Shown: one piece after another, positions 1 through 7,234 of the stretch
Layout: each line of letters starts with the position of its first letter
Position numbering within the stretch: the stretch's first letter is position 1
Origin: Acidimicrobiales bacterium
Lineage (GTDB): Bacteria; Actinomycetota; Acidimicrobiia; Acidimicrobiales; Palsa-688
Assembly (NCBI GenBank): GCA_019241495.1
Contig: JAFAWZ010000114.1
Location: forward strand, 1 to 14,287
Reading direction: 5' to 3'
Length of the DNA: 14,287 nt
Notes under the pieces: generated by a model
What the model was told of the DNA's origin: nothing
What the model saw: the letters and a program-made list of their open reading frames with translations, nothing else
Database searches by the model: none
Position numbers and translations under genes: made by a program

Positions 1-1
1 C

Positions 2-142
2 ATCGAGACCGTCCGGCGCACCGGCCGCGGATTCCGGAACTTCGACAACTATCGCCTCAGACTCATACTCGCCCTCGGCGTCAAATGGCATACTCCACCC
101 GCCGCTCGAATCAGAAGCCGCCAACCACGCTTCGTCGCGTAG
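2..142 (+). CDS. ISL3-like family transposase, C-terminal fragment cut by the window edge
   Basis: An open frame runs from the left edge to a TAG at 140-142 and encodes 46 residues. It contains the stretch RRTGRGFRNFDNYRLRLILA, followed by a basic, Arg-rich tail. The 'GFRNFDNYRLRLLL' signature just after the last catalytic region is what I recall from the C-terminal end of ISL3-type (IS204/IS1001/IS1096/IS1165) DDE transposases. The catalytic residues lie left of the window. The stop codon is 81 bp before the next gene. The motif GAGCC at 142-146 could belong to the right terminal inverted repeat, but the left end is not visible, so this cannot be tested here. The IS probably marks, or has eroded, the left side of the prophage fragment. 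Confidence 0.72.
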   Translation: METVRRTGRGFRNFDNYRLRLILALGVKWHTPPAARIRSRQPRFVA

Positions 143-207
143 AGCCGGTTTTTCGCTTCGGGCTACTAGCTATCGATGAGCTGGCCGGTTTGGACGGCTG
201 GCGTGCG

Positions 208-213
208 TAGATT
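208..213 (+). promoter_or_regulatory. Putative -10 box (TAGATT) of the small terminase gene
   Basis: TAGATT matches the actinobacterial TANNNT -10 consensus. Counting six bases downstream puts transcription start near 220, only about 3 nt before the ATG at 223. No Shine-Dalgarno sequence precedes that ATG, so near-leaderless expression fits. No convincing -35 is visible at the right spacing. Confidence 0.35.
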
Positions 214-222
214 CGCCGTACG

Positions 223-1128
223 ATGTCTCGGCCTCGCAAGCTAGACAAGCAGACCATGCGGCTCATCGCCGCCGGGATCCGCACCGGTGCCACCCTCGAC
301 GACGCCGCCGCCGTAGCCGGCGTGTCGAGCCGGTCCATTTTTCGGTGGGTCAAAGACGGCGGCGCAGCCAGTGAATACCGCGACCGTGAGGCGTCGGGTG
401 TGCGCATCGATCCTGGGCAGCGCCGCACCCTCAGCGCCTACGACCTGGCATGCGCCGATCTCTTCGACACCGTCAGGGAGGCCCGCGCCGATTTTGCCAT
501 CCGGCACGCCGACGTGGTCGTCACCGCTGCGACCCAGCCCCGCCAACAGGTGACGACCATCACCCGCGAGATACCTGGCCCGGATGGGAAGCTGATCACG
601 ACGACTGAGCGGCGGGTTGAAATGCTGCCGCCAGACGAGCGCGCCGCCCAGTGGCTGCTGAGCCGCCGCCTGCCGCAGACGTGGGGTCGCACGCAGCGGA
701 TCGAAGTGTCGGGCCCGGATGGCGGTGAGATCCCGATCCCGACCGACGAACTACGAGAGCAGGTCCTCACGAAGCTCGCAGCGCTGGCCGGCCCGACCCC
801 GCGGCTACCGCCTGGCACTGACCTCGGGGATGTGATCGACGCCGAGGTCGTGACGGAGGATCTGGCCGATACGCGGGATCTGACCGGCGTGCCTGATATT
901 GACAGCTCTGGAGAGCCGCCTAGAAACGCTCAGGATCGGAGTAATCCGCCGGTTGGTACCGATACCGCATCCGACACGGATTACGGCTCAGAACGGCTGT
1001 CACGGATCGATGGGCCGGACGCTCCCGACCCCCGACCATTCGAGCATCGCATCCCGGACCGGATCGGCTCGAATTCCCGCAGCATCAGCCTCAACGTGCT
1101 GGCGCCCGATCCCCAAGGAGACTGGTGA
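223..1128 (+). CDS. Phage terminase small subunit-like protein (TerS)
   Basis: A 301-aa protein. Residues 13-45 form a helix-turn-helix of the kind that opens terminase small subunits (GATLDDAAAVAGVSSRSIFRW), which would recognise packaging-site DNA. Residues 90-180 hold a helical region and a segment (AAQWLLSRRLPQTWGRTQRI) resembling the 'flL..r.P..wg.r..v' stretch of many TerS-like phage proteins. The last 110 residues are acidic, low in complexity and rich in D, P and S, and are probably disordered. TerS normally brings DNA to the large terminase motor, but no TerL follows. The next gene overlaps its stop codon (TGATG at 1126-1130), so the two are translationally coupled. It is the first gene of the + strand phage operon. 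It could also be a generic HTH-bearing phage protein, but the size and position favour TerS. Confidence 0.68.
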   Translation: MSRPRKLDKQTMRLIAAGIRTGATLDDAAAVAGVSSRSIFRWVKDGGAASEYRDREASGVRIDPGQRRTLSAYDLACADLFDTVREARADFAIRHADVVVTAATQPRQQVTTITREIPGPDGKLITTTERRVEMLPPDERAAQWLLSRRLPQTWGRTQRIEVSGPDGGEIPIPTDELREQVLTKLAALAGPTPRLPPGTDLGDVIDAEVVTEDLADTRDLTGVPDIDSSGEPPRNAQDRSNPPVGTDTASDTDYGSERLSRIDGPDAPDPRPFEHRIPDRIGSNSRSISLNVLAPDPQGDW

Positions 1129-1370
1129 TGTCTATCCCGATGGAACCGGCCGGCCCGATGTTCAGCGACGACGAACTCGAGCGCATCCGGCGGGCCAACG
1201 ACGAGCACGGCCCGGACGAAGCCATGCGGCTGATGCAACAGCTCGGCGCCGGCCGCGCCAAGGAGATGTCCGCCCGCTACTACCGGGAGGCCGCCGAGGC
1301 CGATGCGTTCGAGACGGACCGGCCCGATCTTGTGCTCGACATCGACCGCGACGAGGACTACGGCGGATGA
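1128..1370 (+). CDS. Small acidic phage protein of unknown function
   Basis: An 80-aa protein. I chose the ATG at 1128 rather than the GTG at 1125 because a strong AAGGAG ribosome site (1115-1120) sits 7 nt upstream of it. The ATG overlaps the stop codon of the terminase gene. Residues 13-60 are predicted helical with many charged residues, and the end is very acidic (DIDRDEDYGG). No recognisable domain is visible. It ends in an ATGA overlap with the next gene, so it is firmly part of the phage operon. In complete phages this slot usually carries large terminase or portal, so it may be a small connector-type or accessory protein, but nothing in the sequence settles that. Confidence 0.7.
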   Translation: MSIPMEPAGPMFSDDELERIRRANDEHGPDEAMRLMQQLGAGRAKEMSARYYREAAEADAFETDRPDLVLDIDRDEDYGG

Positions 1371-1882
1371 GCGGTACCGACCCGGCCGCCGTTTTCGACC
1401 GGGACGACAAGGCGGACCGGCCGGTGGTACCGAGACGGGTGACCCGCCTGTCAATGCCCTACTCCGGTGACTGGGCCGAGAAGTTGGCCCCCTTGCCCCC
1501 TCAGATGGAACTATCCGAAGACGCCGAGCGGAGGATCAACCGGTGCCGAAAGTGGTTCATCCACAAACGGCCAGCCGATGTTCCCCGCTGCGACCATCTC
1601 GACCAGGCCGGCCCGGCGCTACGAGGACTGATCTGCGTGATCCACCCGAAGGGCGGCATCAAATGTGCCGAGTGTCTCTGCCGGCATCGGATGACCAAGC
1701 ATAAGGCGACCACCTGCATGTTTCTGATGTGTGATGAGCCGCCGGCGACAACGCTGATCGTGGCGTCGTGGTGCGCGTCGGTATCCATGATCGATCTGCG
1801 CCGGGTCGGGCTGGTCGGCTGGGATCTCTGCGTCCGCCACATGCGCCCGCTATCTTGGTCGCCGCGCGCATCCTCCGGGTAG
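1367..1882 (+). CDS. Cysteine-rich phage protein, possible zinc-binding, function unknown
   Basis: A 171-aa protein that starts at an ATG overlapping the previous stop (ATGA, 1367-1370). A GAGGA ribosome site lies at 1353-1357. It has ten cysteines, at residues 60, 75, 90, 100, 103, 105, 117, 122, 136 and 155. Histidines at 77, 93, 107, 112 and 158 are interleaved with them. The clusters C100-x2-C103-x-C105 and C117-x4-C122 suggest one or two zinc sites. The first 50 residues are polar and probably flexible. I recognise no family. It sits between the small terminase and capsid genes, where a packaging or head protein would be expected. The open frame runs upstream to 899, but that part overlaps the terminase gene and has no ribosome site. 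Confidence 0.7.
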   Translation: MSGTDPAAVFDRDDKADRPVVPRRVTRLSMPYSGDWAEKLAPLPPQMELSEDAERRINRCRKWFIHKRPADVPRCDHLDQAGPALRGLICVIHPKGGIKCAECLCRHRMTKHKATTCMFLMCDEPPATTLIVASWCASVSMIDLRRVGLVGWDLCVRHMRPLSWSPRASSG

Positions 1883-1936
1883 GTCTGGGGGCGCCCCGGC
1901 AGTAGAAGGGGTCCGGCGTGGGCGCTCCGATCTTCC

Positions 1937-1941
1937 GGAGG
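1937..1941 (+). promoter_or_regulatory. Ribosome binding site of the capsid gene
   Basis: GGAGG lies 7 nt before the ATG at 1949. It fixes that start over the other long frame that opens at 1918 in a different phase. The 66-nt gap 1883-1948 is otherwise GC-rich with no clear terminator. Confidence 0.7.
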
Positions 1942-1948
1942 CCCCCGC

Positions 1949-3808
1949 ATGCCCCGCCCCGCCCGCCCGTTCCCTGTCCACCAGCTAGCCCCGCTGCCCG
2001 ATCTCCCGGAGATCCCGACTCTCGGAGCGTCCGACGCGACCCTCCAGGCGTTCGTCGCTTCCTGCGACACCTTCGTAGCCGGCCTACCGGCCGACTTCGA
2101 CACCGCCTCGCTCACCGCTGCCGACACCGACAGGTTGGAACGTCTCGCCGACGCCCGAGACGCGGCCGCAGGGCAACTCTCAGCGATAGCCGCATCCGCT
2201 GGCCGACCGGCACCGGGTCCGCGGGCACAGGATGTGCTCGACCGGATCCGCGCCACCCGGGGCCTAGCCGCATCCTCGGGCGCCGGGCTGCCACCCCTCC
2301 CCGCCCAGCCCCGCGCCTCCTCCTCCCCTTCGGCGGCCGCAGGGCGCGAAAGGTTCGTCGAGCCCACGCGAGGGCAAGAGATCGGCGGGATCTTGGAGGT
2401 CGCCGATCGGTTCGCGACAGCGATCGACGAAATCAAGACGCAAATGCGGACCGGCAGCGAGATCCTGGACGGCCGGCTGACCCTCGCCTCGATGCGCTCG
2501 ACGATCCCGGCCGGGCGGCACCTCACGAAGGAGCCTCGCGCGGACTGGGCGGCGATCGAAGCCGTCACCGGCCCCCAGGCGTTGGCCGCGTCGGGCGGTC
2601 TGTGCGCCCCGCTCGAGCCGTACTACGACGTGCTCGAGATAGCGGGGGCGCAACGCCCTGTGCGTGGCGCGCTGCCGACGTTCGGTGTGGAGCGCGGCGG
2701 TATCCAGCTGATCCCGCCGCCCACCCTCTCCAGTGTCGGCCCGCAGGCCCGGACAGTCGCGGACGCCGCGACGACAAACGCGGCGAACACGGTGACGTCG
2801 AACACGGCCCGTTTCGTGAGCTACGACATCGGGGCGACGATCACCGGCTCGGGGATCCCCGCGTCGACTGTGATCATCGGCGTCTCGGCCGATCAGAAGA
2901 CGGCGACGATCTCGAACAACGCGACCGCGACAGCTTCGGGCGTGTCGATCACGATCACCGACCCGGGCGCGACCGGCTACATCACCGCAGCGCAGGATGC
3001 TCTCGGTTTGACCGGCACGGCCGGCCAGGTCGCCTCCTCGTTGAAGCCGTGCCTGCACATCACCTGTGCGGCGTCTGTGAGCTTCACCGTGAGCGCTATT
3101 ACCCGGTGTATTGAGGTGGGGAACTTCAGCGCTCGGACCTACCCCGAGCAGGTCACCGCCTGGCTCGAGCTCGCCATGAGCTATCAGGCTCGCCTGGCGG
3201 AGACCCAGCTGCTCAACCAGCTCTCGGCGAACTCGACGCAGATCACGCAGGCCCAAGCGCTGGGAACCGCCCGAGACATTGTCCCGACCGTCATCAAAGC
3301 GGCGGCCTATTACCGCCAGCACAACCGGATGCCCGCGGAAGCGATGCTGCGTTGGCTCGGCCCGGCGTGGCTCATCGATGCCATGGTCGCCGACGTGATG
3401 CGCGGCTCGGGCTACGAGTCGGACTTCCTCTTCGGTCAGCTCCGCGACGAGCTCGTGACCGCCCTTCGACAAGCCAACGTCGAGGTGGCCTTCTACGAGG
3501 ATTCCGGTACAGGCAAGGGCCAGTATTTCAACTCGGGGAACGCCCAGGGGGCGGGTGCGCTCACCACGTTCCCCGGCACTGCCGTCCACTACCTCTTCGC
3601 CGAGGGGTCGTTCCTGTTTCTCGACGGCGGCACGTTGGATCTCGGGATCGTCCGCGACTCGACGCTGAACGCGCAGAACAACTACCGGATCTTCGCCGAG
3701 ACGTTCGAGGCCGCCGCCTTTGTCGGCGTCGAGTCGCTCGAGATCACCAGCTCGATCGCTGTGAACGGCGCTGCCTCGGCTGCCATCACGCCGCCCGCAG
3801 GCCTCTGA
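1949..3808 (+). CDS. Phage major capsid protein (HK97-like) with an inserted beta-rich domain
   Basis: A 619-aa protein. Residues 1-165 are a helical, Ala/Pro-rich N-terminal region with a coiled-coil-like stretch (55-80), which fits a fused scaffolding domain. The capsid core shows typical actinophage major-capsid segments: an RGGIQLIPPP-like strand region (residues 249-258), CIEVGNFSARTYPEQVTAWL (387-406), an AETQLLNQL helix, and the C-terminal NNYRIFAETFEAAAFVGVE strand. Between about residues 266 and 338 there is a Thr/Ala/Val-rich, beta-type insertion (FVSYDIGATITGSGIPAS...) absent from the related capsids I know. It probably projects as a decoration domain. The protein would build the icosahedral shell. 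No separate maturation protease is encoded nearby. The stop codon overlaps the start of the tail-spike gene (TGATG at 3806-3810). Confidence 0.8.
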   Translation: MPRPARPFPVHQLAPLPDLPEIPTLGASDATLQAFVASCDTFVAGLPADFDTASLTAADTDRLERLADARDAAAGQLSAIAASAGRPAPGPRAQDVLDRIRATRGLAASSGAGLPPLPAQPRASSSPSAAAGRERFVEPTRGQEIGGILEVADRFATAIDEIKTQMRTGSEILDGRLTLASMRSTIPAGRHLTKEPRADWAAIEAVTGPQALAASGGLCAPLEPYYDVLEIAGAQRPVRGALPTFGVERGGIQLIPPPTLSSVGPQARTVADAATTNAANTVTSNTARFVSYDIGATITGSGIPASTVIIGVSADQKTATISNNATATASGVSITITDPGATGYITAAQDALGLTGTAGQVASSLKPCLHITCAASVSFTVSAITRCIEVGNFSARTYPEQVTAWLELAMSYQARLAETQLLNQLSANSTQITQAQALGTARDIVPTVIKAAAYYRQHNRMPAEAMLRWLGPAWLIDAMVADVMRGSGYESDFLFGQLRDELVTALRQANVEVAFYEDSGTGKGQYFNSGNAQGAGALTTFPGTAVHYLFAEGSFLFLDGGTLDLGIVRDSTLNAQNNYRIFAETFEAAAFVGVESLEITSSIAVNGAASAAITPPAGL

Positions 3809-5814
3809 TGCCCGGACCCGCAACGTTCCTCGCCACCGCCACATTCGACCCGCCAGCGGGCGGTACCGCTACCGGGACGGTCACTTTCACCCCCCAGGCA
3901 CGATCCACGCCGACCGGCTACGTCGTCGCCCAGCAGCCCGTGGTAGCCACGCTGTCCGCCGGGGCGATCTCCCAATCGCTCGTGCAGGGCATCGCCTACA
4001 CGGTCCTCGAGCAGATCACAGGTGCACAGCCGGCCGCCTACACCATCCCAGGAAACGGCAACATCGACCTGTCGACGATCTCGTCGCTCGTGTCGTCGGC
4101 CTACATCCCGAACGCCTATATGGGGGCATGGTCCTCGACCACCACCTATCAGATCGGCCAGATCGTCGCCTCTGGCGGTGTCAACTATGTGGCGCTCCAG
4201 TCGACGACCAACCAGACGCCCGCTTCGAACCCGTCCGCATGGTTGGCGCTTTCTATTACGAGCGGGGCACACCCTTGGGAATTCCGAGTCTCGGCTTATG
4301 GCGCTGTGGGGAACTGTCAGATCGTGGCAGACGGGGCGATCTCCTCCTCGTCGAGCACCACGACCCTCACTTGTGCAACGTCGATGCCGTTCAAATCGAC
4401 CGACGTCGGCAAATCGATCCGCATCGACGGTGCGGGAGCCTCGGGGATCGGTTTGGTGACGACGATCACGGGGTTTACCTCATCGTCGGTGGTGACGGTA
4501 GGCGCGGCCGCGTCGACGACCGTCTCGGGTGCCATCGTCGCGTTCGGGACCGACGACACCGCTGCAATCAACGCAGCCCAGACGGCAGCAGGCCTGTATG
4601 CGATAGCCAACAACGGTTATGCCGAGGTCCTCTTCGACCCGCTCTACTACACGATCGCGGGCCCTGTCACAACCCACACCTTCAATGGTGGAAGCGCGTA
4701 CGACTTCGGGCAGATCTTCTGGCCGATCGTGGTGCAGACAGGCAACGGCCCGCAGATCGAGATTGCGTGGAAGGGGAAGAGCGCGGCGTCCGAGCAGAAC
4801 TGGGAGATGACCGCCCAGAACCTTCACGGCACGATGCTCATCTCGTTGTCGAACGGGGCGAACCCGGCCAGCGCGAACGGCGCCGCTGCGGTGGTGAGCG
4901 GTCCGACCAATGCTCTTTACACCGTCGGCACGTTCCACTTCCCCGCGGCGGTCGCTCAGGTGGACCAGGTGTACATCTCGACGCCCGACCAGTCCGCGGC
5001 GGGCTATGCCAGTCTCGGGATCGGCGCGTGGAACTTTCAGAAGATGGGCGCTGTCAACCATGGCATCATCGGCGCTGTCAAAACGGGTCGCTATAACAGC
5101 AACATGAACCTGTCGGCGCAGAGCACCAACGACTTCGGTCTCTACATGCCGCTTAACTCCAACACCGAGCCCGACATGGTTGACTACTTCAACTGTCAGG
5201 GCTACTACCTGGGTCTCGGGGTAGCGGAGCACACCCAGATCAAGCAGTGCTCCCTCCAGCAATGCCGTACCGCTATCCAAGTTGAAGGCGGCTATTGGCA
5301 TCAAGCTCAGATCGGGTACGCCTCGGTCAGCAACTGCCCCTACGTACTCACCTCGAACGGTTTCGGCCCGTCGTCGTTGGACTGCTTCCTGGACATCGAG
5401 GATCCTGGCTCGGGGCCGTTCAACACCGTGCTTCACATCTATGATCCGAACGGGGCTATCGACGCTGGCGAGATCCGCTTCGGTCGCTCGATCGCCCCTG
5501 GCACCCCACGGGTCTACACGATCGGCGTGAACGGCCTGTACGGCGGGGTGAAGATCAAGGACCATTGGCGACCGAGAGGTCTCATCTCCGGGGCGCTCCT
5601 GCCCGCCTCCGGCACAGCCTCGTTCGTTCAGGACTCCGGCGGCACCCAAGTGTGGCGCGACTGCATGGTGACGATCTCCGGTGGGACCGTGACGGGTATC
5701 TCCGTCGCTGGTGTGTCCCTCGGGATCACTTCGGGAACGTTTGTCGTGCCGTCGTTCCAGCAGTTCACGCTCACCTACTCGGTAGCCCCAACCATCCACG
5801 CCTTCGCGATGTGA
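3808..5814 (+). CDS. Phage tail spike / receptor-binding protein with pectate-lyase-like beta-helix
   Basis: A 668-aa protein, with the start fixed by the one-base overlap with the capsid stop. Residues 1-82 form a beta-rich N-terminal particle-attachment type domain. Residues 104-148 look like a CBM5/12 carbohydrate-binding module, with the spaced pattern AWSSTTTYQIGQIV...Y.AL...P...AW. At 158-258 comes the usual entry into a pectate-lyase-type beta-helix: EFRVSAYGAVGNC, a DVGK module, then GTDDTAAINAAQ. The rest to about 610 has the short repeating strands of a right-handed beta-helix, followed by a small beta C-terminal domain. It should bind or degrade a surface glycan of the host. I cannot point to catalytic residues. 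Its position directly after the capsid gene, with connectors and tail tube missing, is unusual. Upstream in-frame codons (from 3352) lie inside the capsid gene and are not used. Confidence 0.75.
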   Translation: MPGPATFLATATFDPPAGGTATGTVTFTPQARSTPTGYVVAQQPVVATLSAGAISQSLVQGIAYTVLEQITGAQPAAYTIPGNGNIDLSTISSLVSSAYIPNAYMGAWSSTTTYQIGQIVASGGVNYVALQSTTNQTPASNPSAWLALSITSGAHPWEFRVSAYGAVGNCQIVADGAISSSSSTTTLTCATSMPFKSTDVGKSIRIDGAGASGIGLVTTITGFTSSSVVTVGAAASTTVSGAIVAFGTDDTAAINAAQTAAGLYAIANNGYAEVLFDPLYYTIAGPVTTHTFNGGSAYDFGQIFWPIVVQTGNGPQIEIAWKGKSAASEQNWEMTAQNLHGTMLISLSNGANPASANGAAAVVSGPTNALYTVGTFHFPAAVAQVDQVYISTPDQSAAGYASLGIGAWNFQKMGAVNHGIIGAVKTGRYNSNMNLSAQSTNDFGLYMPLNSNTEPDMVDYFNCQGYYLGLGVAEHTQIKQCSLQQCRTAIQVEGGYWHQAQIGYASVSNCPYVLTSNGFGPSSLDCFLDIEDPGSGPFNTVLHIYDPNGAIDAGEIRFGRSIAPGTPRVYTIGVNGLYGGVKIKDHWRPRGLISGALLPASGTASFVQDSGGTQVWRDCMVTISGGTVTGISVAGVSLGITSGTFVVPSFQQFTLTYSVAPTIHAFAM

Positions 5815-5821
5815 GCCGACG

Positions 5822-6088
5822 TTGAGCCTTTTGGGCAGTGCGGTTGGAACCGCTTACATTCTCATAAGACCTGACAGTTCGCTTTTTGCTCGTGAGCTGG
5901 CAGGCCAAGTCGACAAGGCGGCCGGGACGGTCTCTGCCGGGCAGGGGTCATTGGCGAACTTCGGGAAGACCGTCGCCGCCGGGCTCGGTGTCGCCGCGGT
6001 AGCTGCCGTCGATTTCGGGGCGAAACTTCAGGCGGCCCATGCCCAGCTTGTAGCGGCGACCGAGGCTACCGGTCTTCCGGTCCTTTAG
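5822..6088 (+). pseudogene. Tail tape-measure protein, N-terminal fragment only
   Basis: The frame starts at a TTG, 7 nt after the tail-spike stop, and encodes 88 residues. The beginning (VGTAYILIRPDSSLFARELAGQVDKAAG) and the following Gly/Ala helix with VDFGAKLQAAHAQLVAATEATG match the first domain of siphophage tape-measure proteins. Those normally run from 600 to over 1,500 residues. Here similarity ends at TEATG and a stop follows after four more codons. The rest of the gene is not found downstream. This is best explained by a deletion whose junction lies near 6070-6090. No good ribosome site precedes the TTG, so expression would depend on coupling to the spike gene. A functional short protein cannot be excluded. 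Confidence 0.68.
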
Positions 6089-6210
6089 CGATCGCGCCCG
6101 GTCAGGTCCCAACCCGGTCGATATGTTGATCGCCGGGAACGGCATCACAGGGGGATCGCTGCGGGCTTGCGCCATGACCGGGCCCGCAGCCCCCCAAAAT
6201 CCACTGGAGG

Positions 6211-6226
6211 ACGCCCAGAGAGGCGT
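6211..6226 (-). terminator. Weak candidate terminator hairpin at the end of the minus-strand operon
   Basis: ACGCC and GGCGT (6211-6215 / 6222-6226) form a 5-bp stem with a 6-nt loop immediately after the minus-strand stop codon at 6227. On the minus strand a short T run (TTTT) follows about ten bases later. The stem is short, so this is only a candidate. The surrounding 6089-6226 holds no gene that I can support. Confidence 0.25.
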
Positions 6227-6484
6227 TCAGGCGGCTGTCAGCGGCTGCACGCGGTAACGGCGTCGCTGGTACTGGCCGGGCCCGTCGCCCTCGCCGGAGC
6301 CGGTCACCCTGACCAGCTCCTCGCCGACGAGGAAGTATCCGTTGACCCGGCCGTCATCGTGCACCTTGGTGACAAGCAGCAGGCAGGGCGCTTCGACGAT
6401 CTCGACGCCGAGCGCCCACGCCCCGGAGACGTCGGCGGGGCTCGGGTGGTACTCGACGAGATGGTGGAGGAGGGGATGGTCCAT
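6227..6484 (-). CDS. Hypothetical protein, last gene of the regulatory operon
   Basis: An 85-aa protein on the minus strand. An AAAGGA-type ribosome site (6496-6501) lies 11 nt before the ATG, and the upstream gene ends 42 nt away. The sequence alternates hydrophobic and polar residues (CLLLVTKVHDDGRVNGYFLVGEELVRV), which suggests a small beta-sheet fold with an SH3-like or RNA/DNA-binding look. The end is basic (QYQRRRYRV). I recognise no family. It is likely co-transcribed with the SWIM and HTH genes from the promoter at 7225-7253. Such small proteins are common in the early regions of actinophages. Confidence 0.6.
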   Translation of the reverse strand: MDHPLLHHLVEYHPSPADVSGAWALGVEIVEAPCLLLVTKVHDDGRVNGYFLVGEELVRVTGSGEGDGPGQYQRRRYRVQPLTAA

Positions 6485-6526
6485 GGTTTTGGGGTTCCTT
6501 TCGGGTGATGGGTGACTTTTTCTGGA

Positions 6527-6898
6527 TCAGGGTTCGAGGTCGACATCAGGGCTCAATCCGAGCAGGTCGAGCAGGTTTTTGGTCGGCCACTTCAGCAGCC
6601 GGCCGAGGCGGATCGGCTCGATCGGTGCCGTCCCGGCCTTCACCTGCTTGTAGAGGACATAGGGGGTGACGCCGAGCAGGCCGGCCGCCTCCTCGGTCGA
6701 CAAGGTCGGCGGCCGATCACCGAGCATGTCTGCCGGGACTGCTACCCGCGGATCGGCCTTGGGAGGCTCAGAGATATGCGCTCGGGCGTGGTCCACCAAG
6801 ACGGCGGTATCGACACTCTCGCGGCACTCCCGGCACACATGCCTGACGACCCACCCGCCGCCGACGAGCTCGACAGTCGTCCCGTATCTCGTCTCCAT
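6527..6898 (-). CDS. C2H2-like zinc finger plus excisionase/MerR-type HTH protein
   Basis: A 123-aa protein whose ATG overlaps the stop of the SWIM gene by one base (TGATG on the minus strand, 6900-6896). Longer upstream frames would run into that gene. Residues 22-41 carry C22-x2-C25-x11-H37-x3-H41, a plausible C2H2-type zinc site. Residues 66-111 (LSTEEAAGLLGVTPYVLYKQVKAG...RLGRLLKWPTKNLLDLL) match the winged HTH of the excisionase/AlpA family (HTH_17). There the first helices bind the groove and 'RLGR.LKWP' forms the wing. In integrated phages such proteins are excisionases or transcription regulators. No integrase gene lies beside it, so a regulatory role is as likely as excision. Confidence 0.72.
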   Translation of the reverse strand: METRYGTTVELVGGGWVVRHVCRECRESVDTAVLVDHARAHISEPPKADPRVAVPADMLGDRPPTLSTEEAAGLLGVTPYVLYKQVKAGTAPIEPIRLGRLLKWPTKNLLDLLGLSPDVDLEP

Positions 6899-7218
6899 CA
6901 CGCCGCAGCCGCGCCGGTAGCAACCCAGCGGCCGTCCTCCCAGCGCGCCCAGCCCTCCCGGGCACCGCGGCGCAGCACCCCGGCGCCGTGCTTGCACGCC
7001 GTCTGGACGCCAGCCTTGGCGTGGCGGCCCGCCGGGCAGTCGCACACCGCCCGCAGCCAGCCGCCCTGACGCACCACGACGATCTCGTAGCGCACCCCCG
7101 GCCGACTGTCCGAGACGACCGTGAAGCAGTGCCGGTCGGAGTCGAGGAACACCCGGTGGCCCTCCTCGACGAAGCGGATCTCGGCTGCGAGAGCTCTGCC
7201 TGCGGTCACCATGGTCAT
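6898..7218 (-). CDS. SWIM zinc-finger protein
   Basis: A 106-aa protein, first gene of the minus-strand operon. Residues 10-55 are beta-rich (EEGHRVFLDSDRHCFTVVSDSRPGVRYEIVVV). They are followed by C59-x-C61-x13-C75-x-H77, the exact spacing style of a SWIM zinc finger (CxCx(n)CxH), a fold that binds DNA or protein. Stand-alone short SWIM proteins occur in actinobacterial mobile DNA, and their role is unknown. The start is the first of two nearby ATGs. The promoter at 7225-7253 places +1 exactly on the A of this codon, giving a leaderless message. The gene's start codon also overlaps operator 1, so a repressor bound there would block it. Confidence 0.7.
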   Translation of the reverse strand: MTMVTAGRALAAEIRFVEEGHRVFLDSDRHCFTVVSDSRPGVRYEIVVVRQGGWLRAVCDCPAGRHAKAGVQTACKHGAGVLRRGAREGWARWEDGRWVATGAAAA

Positions 7219-7234
7219 GGCAACATTGTAGCCA
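7218..7234. promoter_or_regulatory. Operator copy 1: 17-bp near-palindrome
   Basis: TGGCAACATTGTAGCCA reads as a palindrome around its central T, with a single mismatched pair (positions 5 and 13). An identical copy lies 30 bp downstream. It contains the minus-strand -10 box and touches the first base of the SWIM start codon. This is a typical dimer-binding operator. The likely binder is the 66-aa HTH protein encoded next door, or the HTH protein at 6527-6898. Confidence 0.65.

Noticed and set aside
85..91. ATGGCAT in the transposase tail, matching the anticodon-loop sequence at the tRNA scar, as the partner att core
   Set aside because: Only 7 bp are shared and the copy lies inside the transposase reading frame; chance is the simpler explanation.
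899..1366. Upstream in-frame extension of the Cys-rich protein
   Set aside because: Lies inside the terminase and 80-aa genes, and a good GAGGA site precedes the internal ATG at 1367.
2264..3844. 526-aa minus-strand open frame opposite the capsid gene
   Set aside because: Arg/Gly-rich shadow of a GC-rich gene with no ribosome site or domain; the + strand capsid frame has clear phage similarity.
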